A stretch of DNA of 64,000 bases from positions 1 to 64,000 of the forward strand of contig NZ_JAHWXY010000010.1 in assembly GCF_024281235.1 (NCBI RefSeq). Reading direction: 5' to 3'. Position numbers and translations under genes: made by a program. Below are positions 28,102 to 38,257 of the stretch, one piece after another. Position 1 is the first letter of the stretch. Each line of letters opens with the position of its first letter. Origin of the DNA: Shinella daejeonensis. Lineage in GTDB: Bacteria > Pseudomonadota > Alphaproteobacteria > Rhizobiales > Rhizobiaceae. Below the pieces are notes generated by a model that made no database searches, was not told where the DNA came from, and was given only the letters and a program-made list of their open reading frames with translations.

Positions 28102-30033
28102 ATGTCCTTTTTGAACAATACCCGGATCAAGACAAAGATCTTGTCCGTCATCGCCGCAGTATCGGTGCTGGCGCTTTGCGGCACCGTCTACATGGCGCAG
28201 ACGTTCTGGAACAGCGATACCATCTATTCGCGCTTCATCGACAGGGATGCGACGGCCTTGCGCCAGATCGCCCGTGCCGACCGTAATTTCGTGACCCTTT
28301 TCTACAATACCTATCGCATCGGCGTTCACGGCGAGGGGTCGGAAAGCTACGCTTCCGCGATGGACAACCTCGAATCCAACTCCGAGCTGCTGTATGCCCG
28401 CATGAACGAGGCCAAGGAGCTTCTGCCCGAAAAGGCCGAGGAAATCGAGAACTTCATCGTCGAGATGCGAGAGCTCGAAGGAGAAATCAGAACGGTCACC
28501 GCACAGGCCAAGAACGGATCGATCGGCGCCCTGCGCTCGCAGATCGTCAGACTCGACGCCCGTGGCGAGCAACTCGGCGTACGGCTGCGCGCCTTCACCG
28601 ACGGCCTGCTCGCGGAGCTGGAAGTTCGCGCCAATACGATCTCCGCCGGCAACCTCAACACCATCGCCTACTCGCTGGGCGGTATCGTGCTTGCCATCAT
28701 CGCCGCCTTTGCGGCCGGCCTGGCGGTTGCCAGCCGCGGCATCGCCCAGCCGATCGGACGCCTGCAGGAGCGCATGCGCACGCTGGCGGCCGGCGACGTC
28801 GAAGAGGCCATCCCGGGCATGGAGCGCGGCGACGAGGTCGGCGAGATGGCCAAGGCCGTCAATGTCTTCCTTGAGAACGCCCAGGCGCGCATCCGGCTGG
28901 AGCAGGAGGCCGAGGCCAACCGCAGCCTCTCCGAGACCGAACGCCTGGCGCGCGAAGCGCAGCAGGCGAAGGAAGCAGCCGACGTGAAATTCGCGGTCAA
29001 CAATCTTGCCACCGCCCTTTCGAAACTGTCGGACGGCGATGTGTCCTATCGCATCGGCGATACCTTCACCGAAACGCTGGACGCCGTACGCAGGGACTTC
29101 AACGTCTCCGCCGAGAAACTGCAATCGGCGCTGGCTCTCGTGGCCGAGAATGCCCGCGGCATCGACGCCGGCTCAAACGAGATCAAGTCGGCCGCCGACG
29201 ATCTCGCCCGCCGCACCGAGCAGCAGGCCGCAGCCGTCGAGGAAACCGCCGCCGCGCTTGAGGAAATCACCACGACGGTGAAGGATTCCACCCGCCGCGC
29301 GCAGGAGGCCGGCCAGCTCGCCGCCCGCGCCCGTCACGATGCGGAACAGTCGGGCGCCGTCGTGCGCCGGGCGATCGGCGCCATGGAGCGGATCGAGAAA
29401 TCGTCCGACGAGATCGGCAACATCATCGGCGTGATCGACGAGATCGCCTTCCAGACCAACCTTCTCGCCCTCAACGCGGGCGTGGAAGCCGCACGCGCCG
29501 GCGAGGCCGGCAAGGGTTTTGCCGTCGTGGCGCAGGAGGTGCGTGAACTCGCCCAGCGCTCGGCCAATGCCGCCAAGGAGATCAAGACGCTGATCACCGC
29601 TTCGAACGAGCAGGTGCAGGAAGGCGTGCAGCTCGTCGGCGATACCGGGCGGGCCCTGGAGACCATCGTGCGCGAGGTGCAGGAGATCGACCAGAACGTG
29701 GCGGCGATCGTCGAGTCGGCCCAGGAGCAGTCCTCCGGGCTCCAGCAGATCAATACCGCCGTCAACCAGATGGATCAGGACACCCAGAAGAATGCCGCGA
29801 TGGTCGAGGAAACGACCGCCGCAAGCCACAGCCTGGCGCGGGAAGTCGTTTCCCTCAGCCAGCTTCTGGGTCAGTTCCGGCTGGCCGCCACGGACGCGCC
29901 GGCGGCAGTCGCACGCCCGGCTTCCGGCACGGAAACGCCGGCAGCCTCCCCGGCCCGCGCGCTCGGCCGCAAGGTCGCCCGGGCCTTCTCGGGCAACGCG
30001 GCGGTCGCCTCCGCCGATTGGGAGGAATTCTGA
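28102..30033 (+). CDS. methyl-accepting chemotaxis protein with CheR-type C-terminal pentapeptide
   Basis: A 643-residue transducer. A first membrane helix lies at ~13-33, a periplasmic four-helix-type sensor region at ~34-190 (with E/K-rich helices) and a second helix near 195-217. A HAMP domain follows, then a second HAMP-like segment near 300-345. The signalling domain has the highly conserved hairpin tip [20 protein letters not shown]. Methylation-type Q/E pairs flank it. The last five residues are DWEEF, an x-W-x-x-F tail of the kind that tethers CheR or CheB. The ligand is unknown and no che genes are nearby. Confidence 0.92.
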   Translation: MSFLNNTRIKTKILSVIAAVSVLALCGTVYMAQTFWNSDTIYSRFIDRDATALRQIARADRNFVTLFYNTYRIGVHGEGSESYASAMDNLESNSELLYARMNEAKELLPEKAEEIENFIVEMRELEGEIRTVTAQAKNGSIGALRSQIVRLDARGEQLGVRLRAFTDGLLAELEVRANTISAGNLNTIAYSLGGIVLAIIAAFAAGLAVASRGIAQPIGRLQERMRTLAAGDVEEAIPGMERGDEVGEMAKAVNVFLENAQARIRLEQEAEANRSLSETERLAREAQQAKEAADVKFAVNNLATALSKLSDGDVSYRIGDTFTETLDAVRRDFNVSAEKLQSALALVAENARGIDAGSNEIKSAADDLARRTEQQAAAVEETAAALEEITTTVKDSTRRAQEAGQLAARARHDAEQSGAVVRRAIGAMERIEKSSDEIGNIIGVIDEIAFQTNLLALNAGVEAARAGEAGKGFAVVAQEVRELAQRSANAAKEIKTLITASNEQVQEGVQLVGDTGRALETIVREVQEIDQNVAAIVESAQEQSSGLQQINTAVNQMDQDTQKNAAMVEETTAASHSLAREVVSLSQLLGQFRLAATDAPAAVARPASGTETPAASPARALGRKVARAFSGNAAVASADWEEF

Positions 30034-30060
30034 GCGATCAGCCGTCGCTTTCTGAAAGCA

Positions 30061-30084
30061 CCGCCCGCGTTCCTTCGCGGGCGG
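30061..30084. terminator. convergent terminator hairpin
   Basis: CCGCCCGCG and CGCGGGCGG are perfect 9-base arms with a 6-base loop. It sits between the converging ends of the chemoreceptor (30033) and the AI-2E-family gene (30094). T-rich tracts follow weakly on both sides (CCTTCCC; TGCTTTC). Confidence 0.6.
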
Positions 30085-30093
30085 CCTTCCCGA

Positions 30094-32448
30094 TCATTCC
30101 GGCACCTGCTGGCCGACGGTTGCGGAAGCCGCCGGCTCCGGCGCTTCGGCCTCTTGTGTTTCCTCGCCGGTGATCAGCGCCGTGGCGTCGGCGGCGAGCG
30201 TGTCGAGCAACCCCTTTTCCTTGTCGTCGAGACCGTGCGGCTTCGTATCCAGAAGGCAGAACGCACCCAGCACATGGCCGTCCGCCGTGCGCAACGGCGC
30301 GCCAGCATAAAAACGGGTGTTCCATAACGCGATGGCCGGATGATCCGCGAAGCGTGGATCGCGCTCCGCATCCGAAACGACCAGCATCCGGCCCGACCCG
30401 ACGACATGGTCGCACACCGCCTGATGACGGGGCATCACGATCATGTCGGTCCCATCGCCGGTGCGCATGCCCGGCAGGTCGCGGCTTTGACCGACGATGA
30501 ATTCCCGCTCTCCATCGATGGCGGAAATGACGGCGAAACCGACATCGAAGACATCGGCCGCGCGCTTGGCGAGCGCGTCGAGTTCTTCGCGCGCATGGCC
30601 GTCCAGAATGCCGCTGGCGTGCAAGGCCGCGATCCGTTCCGCATCGTTTTCCGGTGTCGGGGCCTGCTGCGCAGCCAGCGCCTCTTCCGGCGAAAGCATG
30701 TGGCGGAGCCGCTCGACCGCCTCGTCGATCGACACGACCACCCCGTCGGCCCCGAGCTTGCGGAAGGCGTCGTCCTCCAGAAGCGATGGCGGGCGGTTCC
30801 ACAGCGCCAGAACCAGTTTCAGATGCGGCCAGCGCTGGCGCAGGCGGCGGCACAGCTGACGCGCGGCCGCCGCGGGCGCATCGCTGAAATAGCCGATGCA
30901 GACGATGTCGGTCGCCTCCAGGTCCAGCTTCGCCACATGACGGGCGGTCGCGCCGGTCGCCGCACGGGCTTCGGCGGCGATACCCTCGTGACCGAGCGCA
31001 TGGGCCAGCATCGCTGCGGCGATCGAATCGACATCCCATTTCCCGCCGAGACAGACCACCCGCGCCGGCTGTCCGGAGACCTCCGCGACGGGGTAATCCT
31101 CCCGCAGGTCGTCGAGAAGATCGTCCATGCCGTTGGCGACGCGCAGGCGGTGTTCCGCCGTGGCGTTGCGGGCATAGTCGGTCCCCGCCTGGCGCAGGAC
31201 CTCGATGCCGATATCGTTGTAGAAAGCGCGCAACGAGGTGCGCTCCACCTCACCGGCGGCGATATCGGCCGCCTCGTCGGGATCGTCGGCGAGCAGGCGC
31301 TGATAGATGCGCGTCGGCAGATCGAGCGCCGGCGCGGAGCCGAGCAGCGTGTCGAGGAACTGCATCTGCGGCAGGTTGCGGCCGACCACCAGCAGGCAGA
31401 CCGTCAGCGGCGTCGACAGGATCAGCCCGACCGGCCCCCAGAGCAACGTCCAGAAGGTCGCGGCGGCGATCAGCGAGATAGCGGACAAGCCGGTGCTGGA
31501 GCCATAGAGCAGCGGCTCGACCACATTGTTGCTGAGAAGCTCCAGAACGACGATCAGGCCGAGCGTCAGCAGAATCATCTGCCAGCCGGGATCGACCGCG
31601 AAGGCGAGCGCCAGCGGAAAGACCGCCGAAATCACCGGGCCGATATAGGGAATGAAGCGCATGACGGCGGCGACCGTGCCCCACAGCAGCGCGCCCGGCA
31701 CGCCGATCAGCCACAGGCCGAGGGCCATGGGCACGCCGTAGGTCACATTCACCAGCAGCTGCATCAGCAAATATTTGCTGATGCGCGCGCCGGCTTCCTC
31801 CATCGCCGTGGTGGAGCGATGGATATTGCCGCCGAGAAGCCGCAGCAGGCGATCGCGCAGGTCGCTGCGGTCGAGCAACGCCAGGAAGACGAAGACGAAG
31901 ACGATGCCCGCCGTGGCCAAGGGCTCCAGCAGCGGCGTCAGCCATTCGAAGGCCATCTCGAAGGGAGATTGGGGCGCGGGGACCACCTCGACGCGTTGCG
32001 GAGCATCGGCGCCAGGCAGGGTTTCCGGCTCGGGTTCCACCTCCTTTTGCAGGCTGTCGACCGTTTCCAGCGCCCGCTCGACAATTCCCGGTCCCTGCAT
32101 CTGGTGACGCAGGTCGACCAGCTTGTCGCGGATCGTCGTCTGGTACGTCGGCAGCTCCGCACCGAGGGAACGGACCTGGGTGACCAGCAGCATGCCCATT
32201 CCGGCAAACAGCGTCAGCACCATCGTCAGCACCACCAGCACGGAAAGGAGGCGGGGCAGGCCGCGGCGCGTCAGCCAGGAAACGAGCGGGTTCAGCGCGA
32301 AGCTGATCAGGAAGGCGACGGCCAGCGGCAAGAGCACGTCGCGGCCGAGATAGAGCGCGGCGATGACAAGGGTCGCCGCAAGCAGCGCGGCGGCGACGTG
32401 GACGATATCGCCCTGCGGCGGCGGACCATCGCCCCCGTCGGCAGCCAT
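30094..32448 (-). CDS. AI-2E family transporter with C-terminal Rossmann-like and GAF domains
   Basis: A 784-residue protein. Residues ~15-370 are an AI-2E/PerM-type membrane domain with about eight helices, including the typical RFIPYIGPVISAVFPLAL and ELLSNNVVEPLLYGSSTGLS signatures. Residues ~375-450 are a helical linker. Residues ~455-590 (ARVVCLGGKWDVDSIAAAML and later VCIGYFSD) look like a cobalamin-binding-type Rossmann fold, but the D-x-H-x-x-G motif is absent. Residues ~600-765 form a GAF domain (MPRHQAVCDHVV, FYAGAPLRTADGHVLGAFCLLD). The ATG at 32448 was chosen; the frame is open further upstream without conserved content. Most family members end after the membrane domain. The substrate is unknown. 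Confidence 0.8.
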   Translation of the reverse strand: MAADGGDGPPPQGDIVHVAAALLAATLVIAALYLGRDVLLPLAVAFLISFALNPLVSWLTRRGLPRLLSVLVVLTMVLTLFAGMGMLLVTQVRSLGAELPTYQTTIRDKLVDLRHQMQGPGIVERALETVDSLQKEVEPEPETLPGADAPQRVEVVPAPQSPFEMAFEWLTPLLEPLATAGIVFVFVFLALLDRSDLRDRLLRLLGGNIHRSTTAMEEAGARISKYLLMQLLVNVTYGVPMALGLWLIGVPGALLWGTVAAVMRFIPYIGPVISAVFPLALAFAVDPGWQMILLTLGLIVVLELLSNNVVEPLLYGSSTGLSAISLIAAATFWTLLWGPVGLILSTPLTVCLLVVGRNLPQMQFLDTLLGSAPALDLPTRIYQRLLADDPDEAADIAAGEVERTSLRAFYNDIGIEVLRQAGTDYARNATAEHRLRVANGMDDLLDDLREDYPVAEVSGQPARVVCLGGKWDVDSIAAAMLAHALGHEGIAAEARAATGATARHVAKLDLEATDIVCIGYFSDAPAAAARQLCRRLRQRWPHLKLVLALWNRPPSLLEDDAFRKLGADGVVVSIDEAVERLRHMLSPEEALAAQQAPTPENDAERIAALHASGILDGHAREELDALAKRAADVFDVGFAVISAIDGEREFIVGQSRDLPGMRTGDGTDMIVMPRHQAVCDHVVGSGRMLVVSDAERDPRFADHPAIALWNTRFYAGAPLRTADGHVLGAFCLLDTKPHGLDDKEKGLLDTLAADATALITGEETQEAEAPEPAASATVGQQVPE

Positions 32449-32599
32449 TGCGGTTGGTCGGAGGTCTCGTGTCGGCACGCCTGCGTTCTCCCCTGAATGC
32501 CGGAAGACGCGCCCGCGCGGTGTCCGGTCTGCGATATCTTGGGCGCCCGCGCCCAAGATCAAGTCGCCCGCTCCCGCATTATGCAGCCGGCATGCGGTC

Positions 32600-33091
32600 T
32601 CAACCAGCCGCCGGCAGGTTGCTCCAGCTTTCCTTGACGGTTTCCATCGCCACGCTGGTCGACGTGCTGGCGACGAAGGGCAGCGTGGAGATCCGCTCGC
32701 CGAGCACATGCCGGTAGCGGCGGATATCACGGGTGCGGATTTTCAGCAGATAGTCGAAGCGGCCGGCGATCAGGTGGCATTCCTCCACTTCCCTGATCTT
32801 CTTCACCGCGTCGTTGAAGCTTTTCAGCGCCTCTTCGCGGGTATTGGTGAGCTTCACCTCCGCGAAGGCCACATGATCGAGATCCAGGCGAGCCGGATTG
32901 AGGATCGCCGTGAAACCCTCGATGTAGCCTCCCTCGATCAGCCGCCTGAGCCGGTTCTGGCAGGGCGTCTTGGAAAGGCCCACCCGCTGGGCGAGGTCGG
33001 TGACCGAGATCCGGCCATCCTCGGTGACCGCCCTGAGGATTCTCCTGTCGAACTGGTCTAATTCACTGATATTCTCGCCTATGATGGCCAT
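32600..33091 (-). CDS. putR: Lrp/AsnC family regulator, PutR-like
   Basis: A 163-residue regulator. The N-terminal winged helix-turn-helix (LDQFDRRILRAVTEDGRISVTDLAQRVGLSKTPC partly visible) covers residues ~5-65 and the RAM/ligand-binding domain follows (HVAFAEVKLTN, VEECHLIAGRFDYLLKIRTRDI). It is divergent from putA, the place of the proline-responsive activator PutR in rhizobia and Agrobacterium. The start at 33091 was preferred; ATGs at 33106 and 33133 are in frame. This division of labour fits a PutA without its own DNA-binding domain. Confidence 0.85.
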   Translation of the reverse strand: MAIIGENISELDQFDRRILRAVTEDGRISVTDLAQRVGLSKTPCQNRLRRLIEGGYIEGFTAILNPARLDLDHVAFAEVKLTNTREEALKSFNDAVKKIREVEECHLIAGRFDYLLKIRTRDIRRYRHVLGERISTLPFVASTSTSVAMETVKESWSNLPAAG

Positions 33092-33341
33092 TTCACACGA
33101 TCCCATACCAAAAAATAAGTCATTATGATTCATTCAGGCATCAAAGCAAGGCGGAATGCCCGAGCGGCATGGGATATGGTCCCCATCGGGAAACCCCGCG
33201 GGAGCCGGCGAAACCCTTGCGGAACGGTGCGGACCGCAGGATGATCGATCCACCGGGTTTCAGATCGACATGACAACCGGGCGGCCGGCCCTCCGAACGA
33301 CCGCCGCCCAGATCGCAACACTCCCTTCTTCAGGTGCTCCG

Positions 33342-36300
33342 ATGCTGAATTCAGACGCCCAGACCGCAAGTCCCTCGACCGACGCCACGTCTCCCTTCGC
33401 CCGTTTCGCTCCGCCGATCCGGCCGCAGAGCGATCTTCGCCGCGCCATCACGGCCGCCTACCGCCGGCCGGAAACCGAATGCCTGCCGCCGCTGGTGGAG
33501 GCCGCGCAGGTGCCCGAGGCGATGCGCGCCGATATCGCCGCAACCGCCCGCAAACTGATCACCGCCCTGCGCGCCAAGCACAAGGGCACCGGCGTCGAGG
33601 GACTGGTTCAGGAATATTCGCTGTCGAGCCAGGAGGGCGTGGCGCTGATGTGCCTGGCCGAAGCGCTGCTGCGCATCCCCGACACGGCGACGCGCGATGC
33701 GCTGATCCGCGACAAGATCGCCGAGGGTGACTGGAAGTCGCATATGGGCGGCGGCCGCTCGATGTTCGTCAACGCCGCCACCTGGGGCCTCGTCGTCACC
33801 GGCAAGCTGACCGCGACCGTCAACGACCGAAGCCTCGCCTCGGCGCTGACCCGCCTCATCTCCCGCTGCGGCGAACCGGTCATCCGGCGCGGCGTCGACA
33901 TGGCGATGCGCATGATGGGCGAGCAATTCGTCACCGGCGAGACGATCGAGGAGGCGCTGAAACGCGCCCGCCCGCTGGAAGCGCGCGGCTTCGGCTATTC
34001 CTACGACATGCTCGGCGAAGCGGCCACGACCGCGGCCGACGCCGAACGCTACTACCGGGACTACGAAGCGGCGATCCACGCCATCGGCAAGGCGTCCGCC
34101 GGACGCGGCATCTACGAAGGCCCCGGCATTTCCATCAAGCTGTCGGCGCTGCATCCCCGCTACAGCCGTTTGCAGGCCGAACGGGTGATGAGCGAGTTGC
34201 TGCCGAAGGTGAAGACGCTCGCGGTCCTCTCGAAGACCTATGATATCGGCTTCAACATCGATGCGGAGGAGGCCGACCGGCTCGAACTTTCGCTCGACCT
34301 TCTCGAGGAGCTGTGCTTCGACAAGGATCTCGCCGGCTGGAACGGCCTTGGCTTCGTGGTGCAGGGCTACGGCAAGCGCTGCCCCTTCGTGCTCGACTAT
34401 ATCATCGACCTCGCCCGCCGCTCGCGCCGGCGCCTGATGGTCCGTCTCGTCAAGGGCGCCTATTGGGACGCGGAGATCAAGCGCGCGCAACTCGACGGGC
34501 TCGAAGGCTTCCCGGTCTATACCCGCAAGGTCCATACGGACGTCGCCTATGTGGCCTGCGCACGCAAGCTGCTCGCCGCGCTCGACGTGATCTTCCCGCA
34601 GTTCGCCACCCATAACGCACAGACGCTGGCGACGATCCATCACCTTGCCGGTCCCGATTTCAAGGTCGGGAAATACGAGTTCCAGTGCCTGCACGGCATG
34701 GGCGAGCCGCTCTATGACGAAGTCGTCGGCAAGGACAAGCTTGATCGCCCCTGCCGCATCTATGCGCCGGTCGGAACCCACGAGACGCTGCTGGCCTATC
34801 TGGTGCGCCGCCTGCTCGAAAACGGCGCCAACTCCTCCTTCGTCAATCGCATTTCGGACCCCGCAGTCTCGGTCGACGAACTGGTTGCCGATCCCGTCGA
34901 GATCGTCGCCGCCATGCCGGTCGTCGGCGCGCAACACGACCTTATCGCACTGCCTTCGGCCCTTTACGGCAGTGCAAGGGAAAATTCCGCCGGCCTCGAC
35001 CTTTCCGACGAGACGGCGCTCGCCGACCTCTCGGAAAAGCTGGCCGCGACCGTCACCGTCCCGTGGCATGCGCTGCCGCGCCTTGCCGACGGCACGACCG
35101 AGGGCGTCACACGGCCGGTTCTCAATCCCGCCGACCATCGCGATATCGTCGGCGAGGTGACGGAACTCACGGTGGAGGACGCCCCCCGCATCGCGGCGAT
35201 GGCGGCCGAACACGCGCCGCACTGGGCGGCCGTGCCGCCGGCCGAGCGGGCGGCCTGCCTCGACCGGGCGGCCGACATCATGCAGTCGCGCATGGAGCCG
35301 CTGATGGGCATCATCATGCGCGAAGCCGGAAAATCGGCGGCCAACGCAATCGGCGAAGTGCGCGAGGCGGTCGATTTCCTGCGCTATTACGCCGATCAGG
35401 CGCGCAAGACGCTGGGACCGGGCCATGCGCCGCTGGGTCCGGTCGTCTGCATCAGCCCGTGGAACTTTCCGCTCGCCATTTTCACCGGCCAGGTGGCCGC
35501 GGCACTGGTGGCCGGCAATCCGGTTCTGGCCAAGCCGGCGGGCGTCACGCCGATCATCGCCCATGAAAGCGTGAAGATCCTGCACGAGGGCGGCGTGCCG
35601 GCCGGCGCGCTGCAATTCGTTCCGGGCAGCGGCCGCCTTGGCGCCGCCCTCGTCGGCGCACCGGAAACGGCAGGCGTGATGTTCACCGGTTCGACGGAAG
35701 TCGCCCGCCTGATCCAGGCGCAGCTTGCCGAACGGCTCTCGGCCGGCGGCAGGCCGATCCCGCTGATCGCCGAAACCGGCGGCCAGAACGGCATGATCGT
35801 CGATTCCTCGGCGCTGGCCGAACAGGTCGTCGCCGACGTCATCACCTCGGCCTTCGACAGCGCCGGCCAGCGCTGCTCGGCGCTGCGGGTCCTGTGCCTT
35901 CAGGAAGAGATCGCCGACCGCACGCTCGCGATGCTCAAGGGAGCCTTCCGCGAACTAACCATCGGCCGCACCGACCGGCTCAATGTCGACGTCGGCCCGG
36001 TCATCAGCGCCGACGCCAAACAGGAGATCGACCAGCATGTCGAGCGCATGCGCGGCCTCGGCTGCAAGATCGACCAGCTGGCCCTGCCGGACGCCGCGAC
36101 GGAGGGAACCTTCGTCGCGCCGACCATCATCGAGATCAAGGCCTTGTCCGACCTCAAGCGCGAGGTATTCGGGCCGGTGCTGCATGTCATCCGCTATCGC
36201 CGTCCGGATCTCGACCGGCTCATCGACGAGATCAACGCGTCCGGCTACGGCCTCACCTTCGGCCTGCACACGCGGCTCGACGAAACGATCGCCCATGTCA

Positions 36301-37046
36301 CCAGCCGCATCAAGGCCGGCAATCTCTACGTCAACCGCAACATCATCGGCGCGGTGGTCGGCGTGCAGCCCTTCGGCGGTCGCGGGCTTTCGGGCACCGG
36401 CCCCAAGGCGGGCGGCCCGCTCTATATCGGCCGGCTCGTGCAGCGCGCGCCGGTGCCGCCCCAGCAGGATTCGGTCCACACCGATCCCGCGCTTCGCGAC
36501 CTGACCGTCTGGCTCGACGGCAAGGGACAATCCGATGCGGCGGAAGCCGCCCGCGTCTATGCCGGGCGCTCCGCCCTCGGCCTGGAACGGGAGCTTCCCG
36601 GACCGGTCGGCGAGAGCAATCTCTACGCGCTGCACCCGCGCGGACGCATCCTGCTTGTCCCCCGGACGGAGGCGGGCCTGCTGCGCCAGCTTGCCGCCGC
36701 GCTCGCAACGGGCAACGCGGTGGCGATCGACGCGGCCAGCGGCTTGCAGCCCTCGCTTGCCGGCTTGCCGGCATCGGTTTCCGCCCGCCTCTCCTGGACG
36801 GCCGACTGGAACAAGGATGGCCGCTTCTCCGGCGCACTCGTCGAGGGCGACCGCGAACGGGTGGCATCGGTGAACCGCGCCATCGCGGCGCTGCCCGGGC
36901 CGCTCGTTCTGGTCCAGGCGGCAACCGGCGCCGAGATCGCGGGCGATCCGGAAGCCTATTGCCTCAACTGGCTGCTGGAGGAAGTCTCCACCTCCATCAA
37001 CACCGCAGCGGCCGGCGGCAACGCCAGCCTGATGACCATCGGCTGA
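33342..37046 (+). CDS. putA: bifunctional proline dehydrogenase / L-glutamate gamma-semialdehyde dehydrogenase
   Basis: A 1234-residue enzyme that oxidises proline to glutamate, channelling the pyrroline-5-carboxylate intermediate. The FAD-dependent proline dehydrogenase barrel lies at about 190-490 (GPGISIKLSALHPRY, KRCPFVLDYIIDLARRS, RLVKGAYWDAEIKRAQ). The aldehyde dehydrogenase domain follows (VCISPWNFPLAIFTGQ, then the catalytic Cys845 in SAGQRCSALRVL). The last ~200 residues form the extra C-terminal domain of long type B PutAs such as that of Sinorhizobium meliloti. No N-terminal ribbon-helix-helix is present, so regulation should be by PutR. Electrons go to quinone. Confidence 0.95.
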   Translation: MLNSDAQTASPSTDATSPFARFAPPIRPQSDLRRAITAAYRRPETECLPPLVEAAQVPEAMRADIAATARKLITALRAKHKGTGVEGLVQEYSLSSQEGVALMCLAEALLRIPDTATRDALIRDKIAEGDWKSHMGGGRSMFVNAATWGLVVTGKLTATVNDRSLASALTRLISRCGEPVIRRGVDMAMRMMGEQFVTGETIEEALKRARPLEARGFGYSYDMLGEAATTAADAERYYRDYEAAIHAIGKASAGRGIYEGPGISIKLSALHPRYSRLQAERVMSELLPKVKTLAVLSKTYDIGFNIDAEEADRLELSLDLLEELCFDKDLAGWNGLGFVVQGYGKRCPFVLDYIIDLARRSRRRLMVRLVKGAYWDAEIKRAQLDGLEGFPVYTRKVHTDVAYVACARKLLAALDVIFPQFATHNAQTLATIHHLAGPDFKVGKYEFQCLHGMGEPLYDEVVGKDKLDRPCRIYAPVGTHETLLAYLVRRLLENGANSSFVNRISDPAVSVDELVADPVEIVAAMPVVGAQHDLIALPSALYGSARENSAGLDLSDETALADLSEKLAATVTVPWHALPRLADGTTEGVTRPVLNPADHRDIVGEVTELTVEDAPRIAAMAAEHAPHWAAVPPAERAACLDRAADIMQSRMEPLMGIIMREAGKSAANAIGEVREAVDFLRYYADQARKTLGPGHAPLGPVVCISPWNFPLAIFTGQVAAALVAGNPVLAKPAGVTPIIAHESVKILHEGGVPAGALQFVPGSGRLGAALVGAPETAGVMFTGSTEVARLIQAQLAERLSAGGRPIPLIAETGGQNGMIVDSSALAEQVVADVITSAFDSAGQRCSALRVLCLQEEIADRTLAMLKGAFRELTIGRTDRLNVDVGPVISADAKQEIDQHVERMRGLGCKIDQLALPDAATEGTFVAPTIIEIKALSDLKREVFGPVLHVIRYRRPDLDRLIDEINASGYGLTFGLHTRLDETIAHVTSRIKAGNLYVNRNIIGAVVGVQPFGGRGLSGTGPKAGGPLYIGRLVQRAPVPPQQDSVHTDPALRDLTVWLDGKGQSDAAEAARVYAGRSALGLERELPGPVGESNLYALHPRGRILLVPRTEAGLLRQLAAALATGNAVAIDAASGLQPSLAGLPASVSARLSWTADWNKDGRFSGALVEGDRERVASVNRAIAALPGPLVLVQAATGAEIAGDPEAYCLNWLLEEVSTSINTAAAGGNASLMTIG

Positions 37047-37080
37047 TCGCCGAGGCCGGTGGCACGCCTCCTGAAACCGG

Positions 37081-37115
37081 ATGCCGGCGGCGGCAACGCG
37101 CGCCGGCATTTTTTC
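37081..37115 (+). terminator. intrinsic terminator after putA
   Basis: ATGCCGGCG and CGCCGGCAT form a perfect 9-bp stem with an 11-base loop, followed by TTTTTT. It begins 35 bp after the putA stop. Confidence 0.85.
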
Positions 37116-37286
37116 CGGCGGCGCGCTTGCCCGGGCGGCGGTTCGATGAAAAACTGACGGTGGCCGCCACTTCTTCCGCGCCCTGCCCTAGGCTTCTTGG
37201 CGCATCGCCATATATGGCCGGTCACACCCCGCGCAAAACATGGCCGGTCGCGGGAAACCTGACGCCGTTTCAAAGGGAATTCAGCC

Positions 37287-38198
37287 GTGCGACCCAACAG
37301 ACTTTTCATCGCCACCGCCCTCGCCCTCGTCCTGTCGGCAGCCTCGGCCGCAGCCCAGGTCGTCGTCTCCTCGAAGATCGACACGGAAGGCGGCGTCCTC
37401 GGCCATATCATCCTTTCCGTGCTCAATGCCAACGACATCGCCACGACGGATCGGGTACAGCTCGGCGCGACGCCGGTCGTTCGCAAGGCGATCACCGCCG
37501 GCGAGATCGATATCTATCCTGAGTATACCGGCAATGCCGCCTTCTTCTTCGAAAAGGCCGACGATCCGCTCTGGAAGGATGCCGCCGCCGCCTACGAGGA
37601 GGCAAGAAAGCTCGATTACGAGACAAACAAGATCGTCTGGCTGACGCCGTCGCCCGCCAACAACACCTGGGCGATCGCCCTGCGCAAGGATGTGGCCGAG
37701 GCCAACGGCATCAAGACCTTCAGCGATTTCGCCGCCTATGTGTCGCAAGGCGGCGAGGTCGTGCTGGCCGCCTCGTCGGAATTCGTCAATTCGGCAGCCG
37801 CCCTGCCGGCCTTCCAGAAGACCTATGGCTTCGAACTGAAGCCGGAGCAATTGATCACCCTGTCGGGCGGCGATACCGCCGCGACGATCGCCGCCGCCGC
37901 CAACCAGACCAACGGCGTCAACGCCGCCATGGTCTACGGCACCGATGGCGGCATCGCCCCGTCCGGCCTCGTGGTGCTGGAGGACGACAAGGCGGTGCAA
38001 CCCGTCTACCAGCCCGCGCCGATCATCCGCGAGACGGTGCTCAAGGCGCATCCGCAGATCGAGGCCTTGCTGAAACCGGTCTTCGAGAAGCTCGATCTCG
38101 TCACCTTGCAGGAACTGAACGGCCGCGTGCAGGTCGGCGGCGAGCCGGCCGGCGCCGTCGCCGACGACTTCCTGAAGAAGAACGGCCTTCTGGAATAG
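37287..38198 (+). CDS. osmoprotectant-type ABC transporter substrate-binding protein (YehZ/OsmF-like)
   Basis: A 303-residue periplasmic binding protein of the OpuAC-like fold. The signal peptide ends near AAAQ-VVVSS (residue ~23). The mature start VVVSSKIDTEGGVLGHIIL and the EIDIYPEYTGNAAFFF segment are diagnostic for the YehZ/OsmF group of quaternary-amine binders. The GTG at 37287 is used. It opens a four-gene operon with two permeases and one ATPase. The substrate could be glycine betaine or a related compound, though YehZYXW transporters bind betaine weakly in E. coli. Confidence 0.88.
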   Translation: MRPNRLFIATALALVLSAASAAAQVVVSSKIDTEGGVLGHIILSVLNANDIATTDRVQLGATPVVRKAITAGEIDIYPEYTGNAAFFFEKADDPLWKDAAAAYEEARKLDYETNKIVWLTPSPANNTWAIALRKDVAEANGIKTFSDFAAYVSQGGEVVLAASSEFVNSAAALPAFQKTYGFELKPEQLITLSGGDTAATIAAAANQTNGVNAAMVYGTDGGIAPSGLVVLEDDKAVQPVYQPAPIIRETVLKAHPQIEALLKPVFEKLDLVTLQELNGRVQVGGEPAGAVADDFLKKNGLLE

Positions 38199-38257
38199 GC
38201 CGACATTTCGGCGGCGACCTTCGGGAGACAAGGCCGTCACCAGGCTGGAGGCATCCG

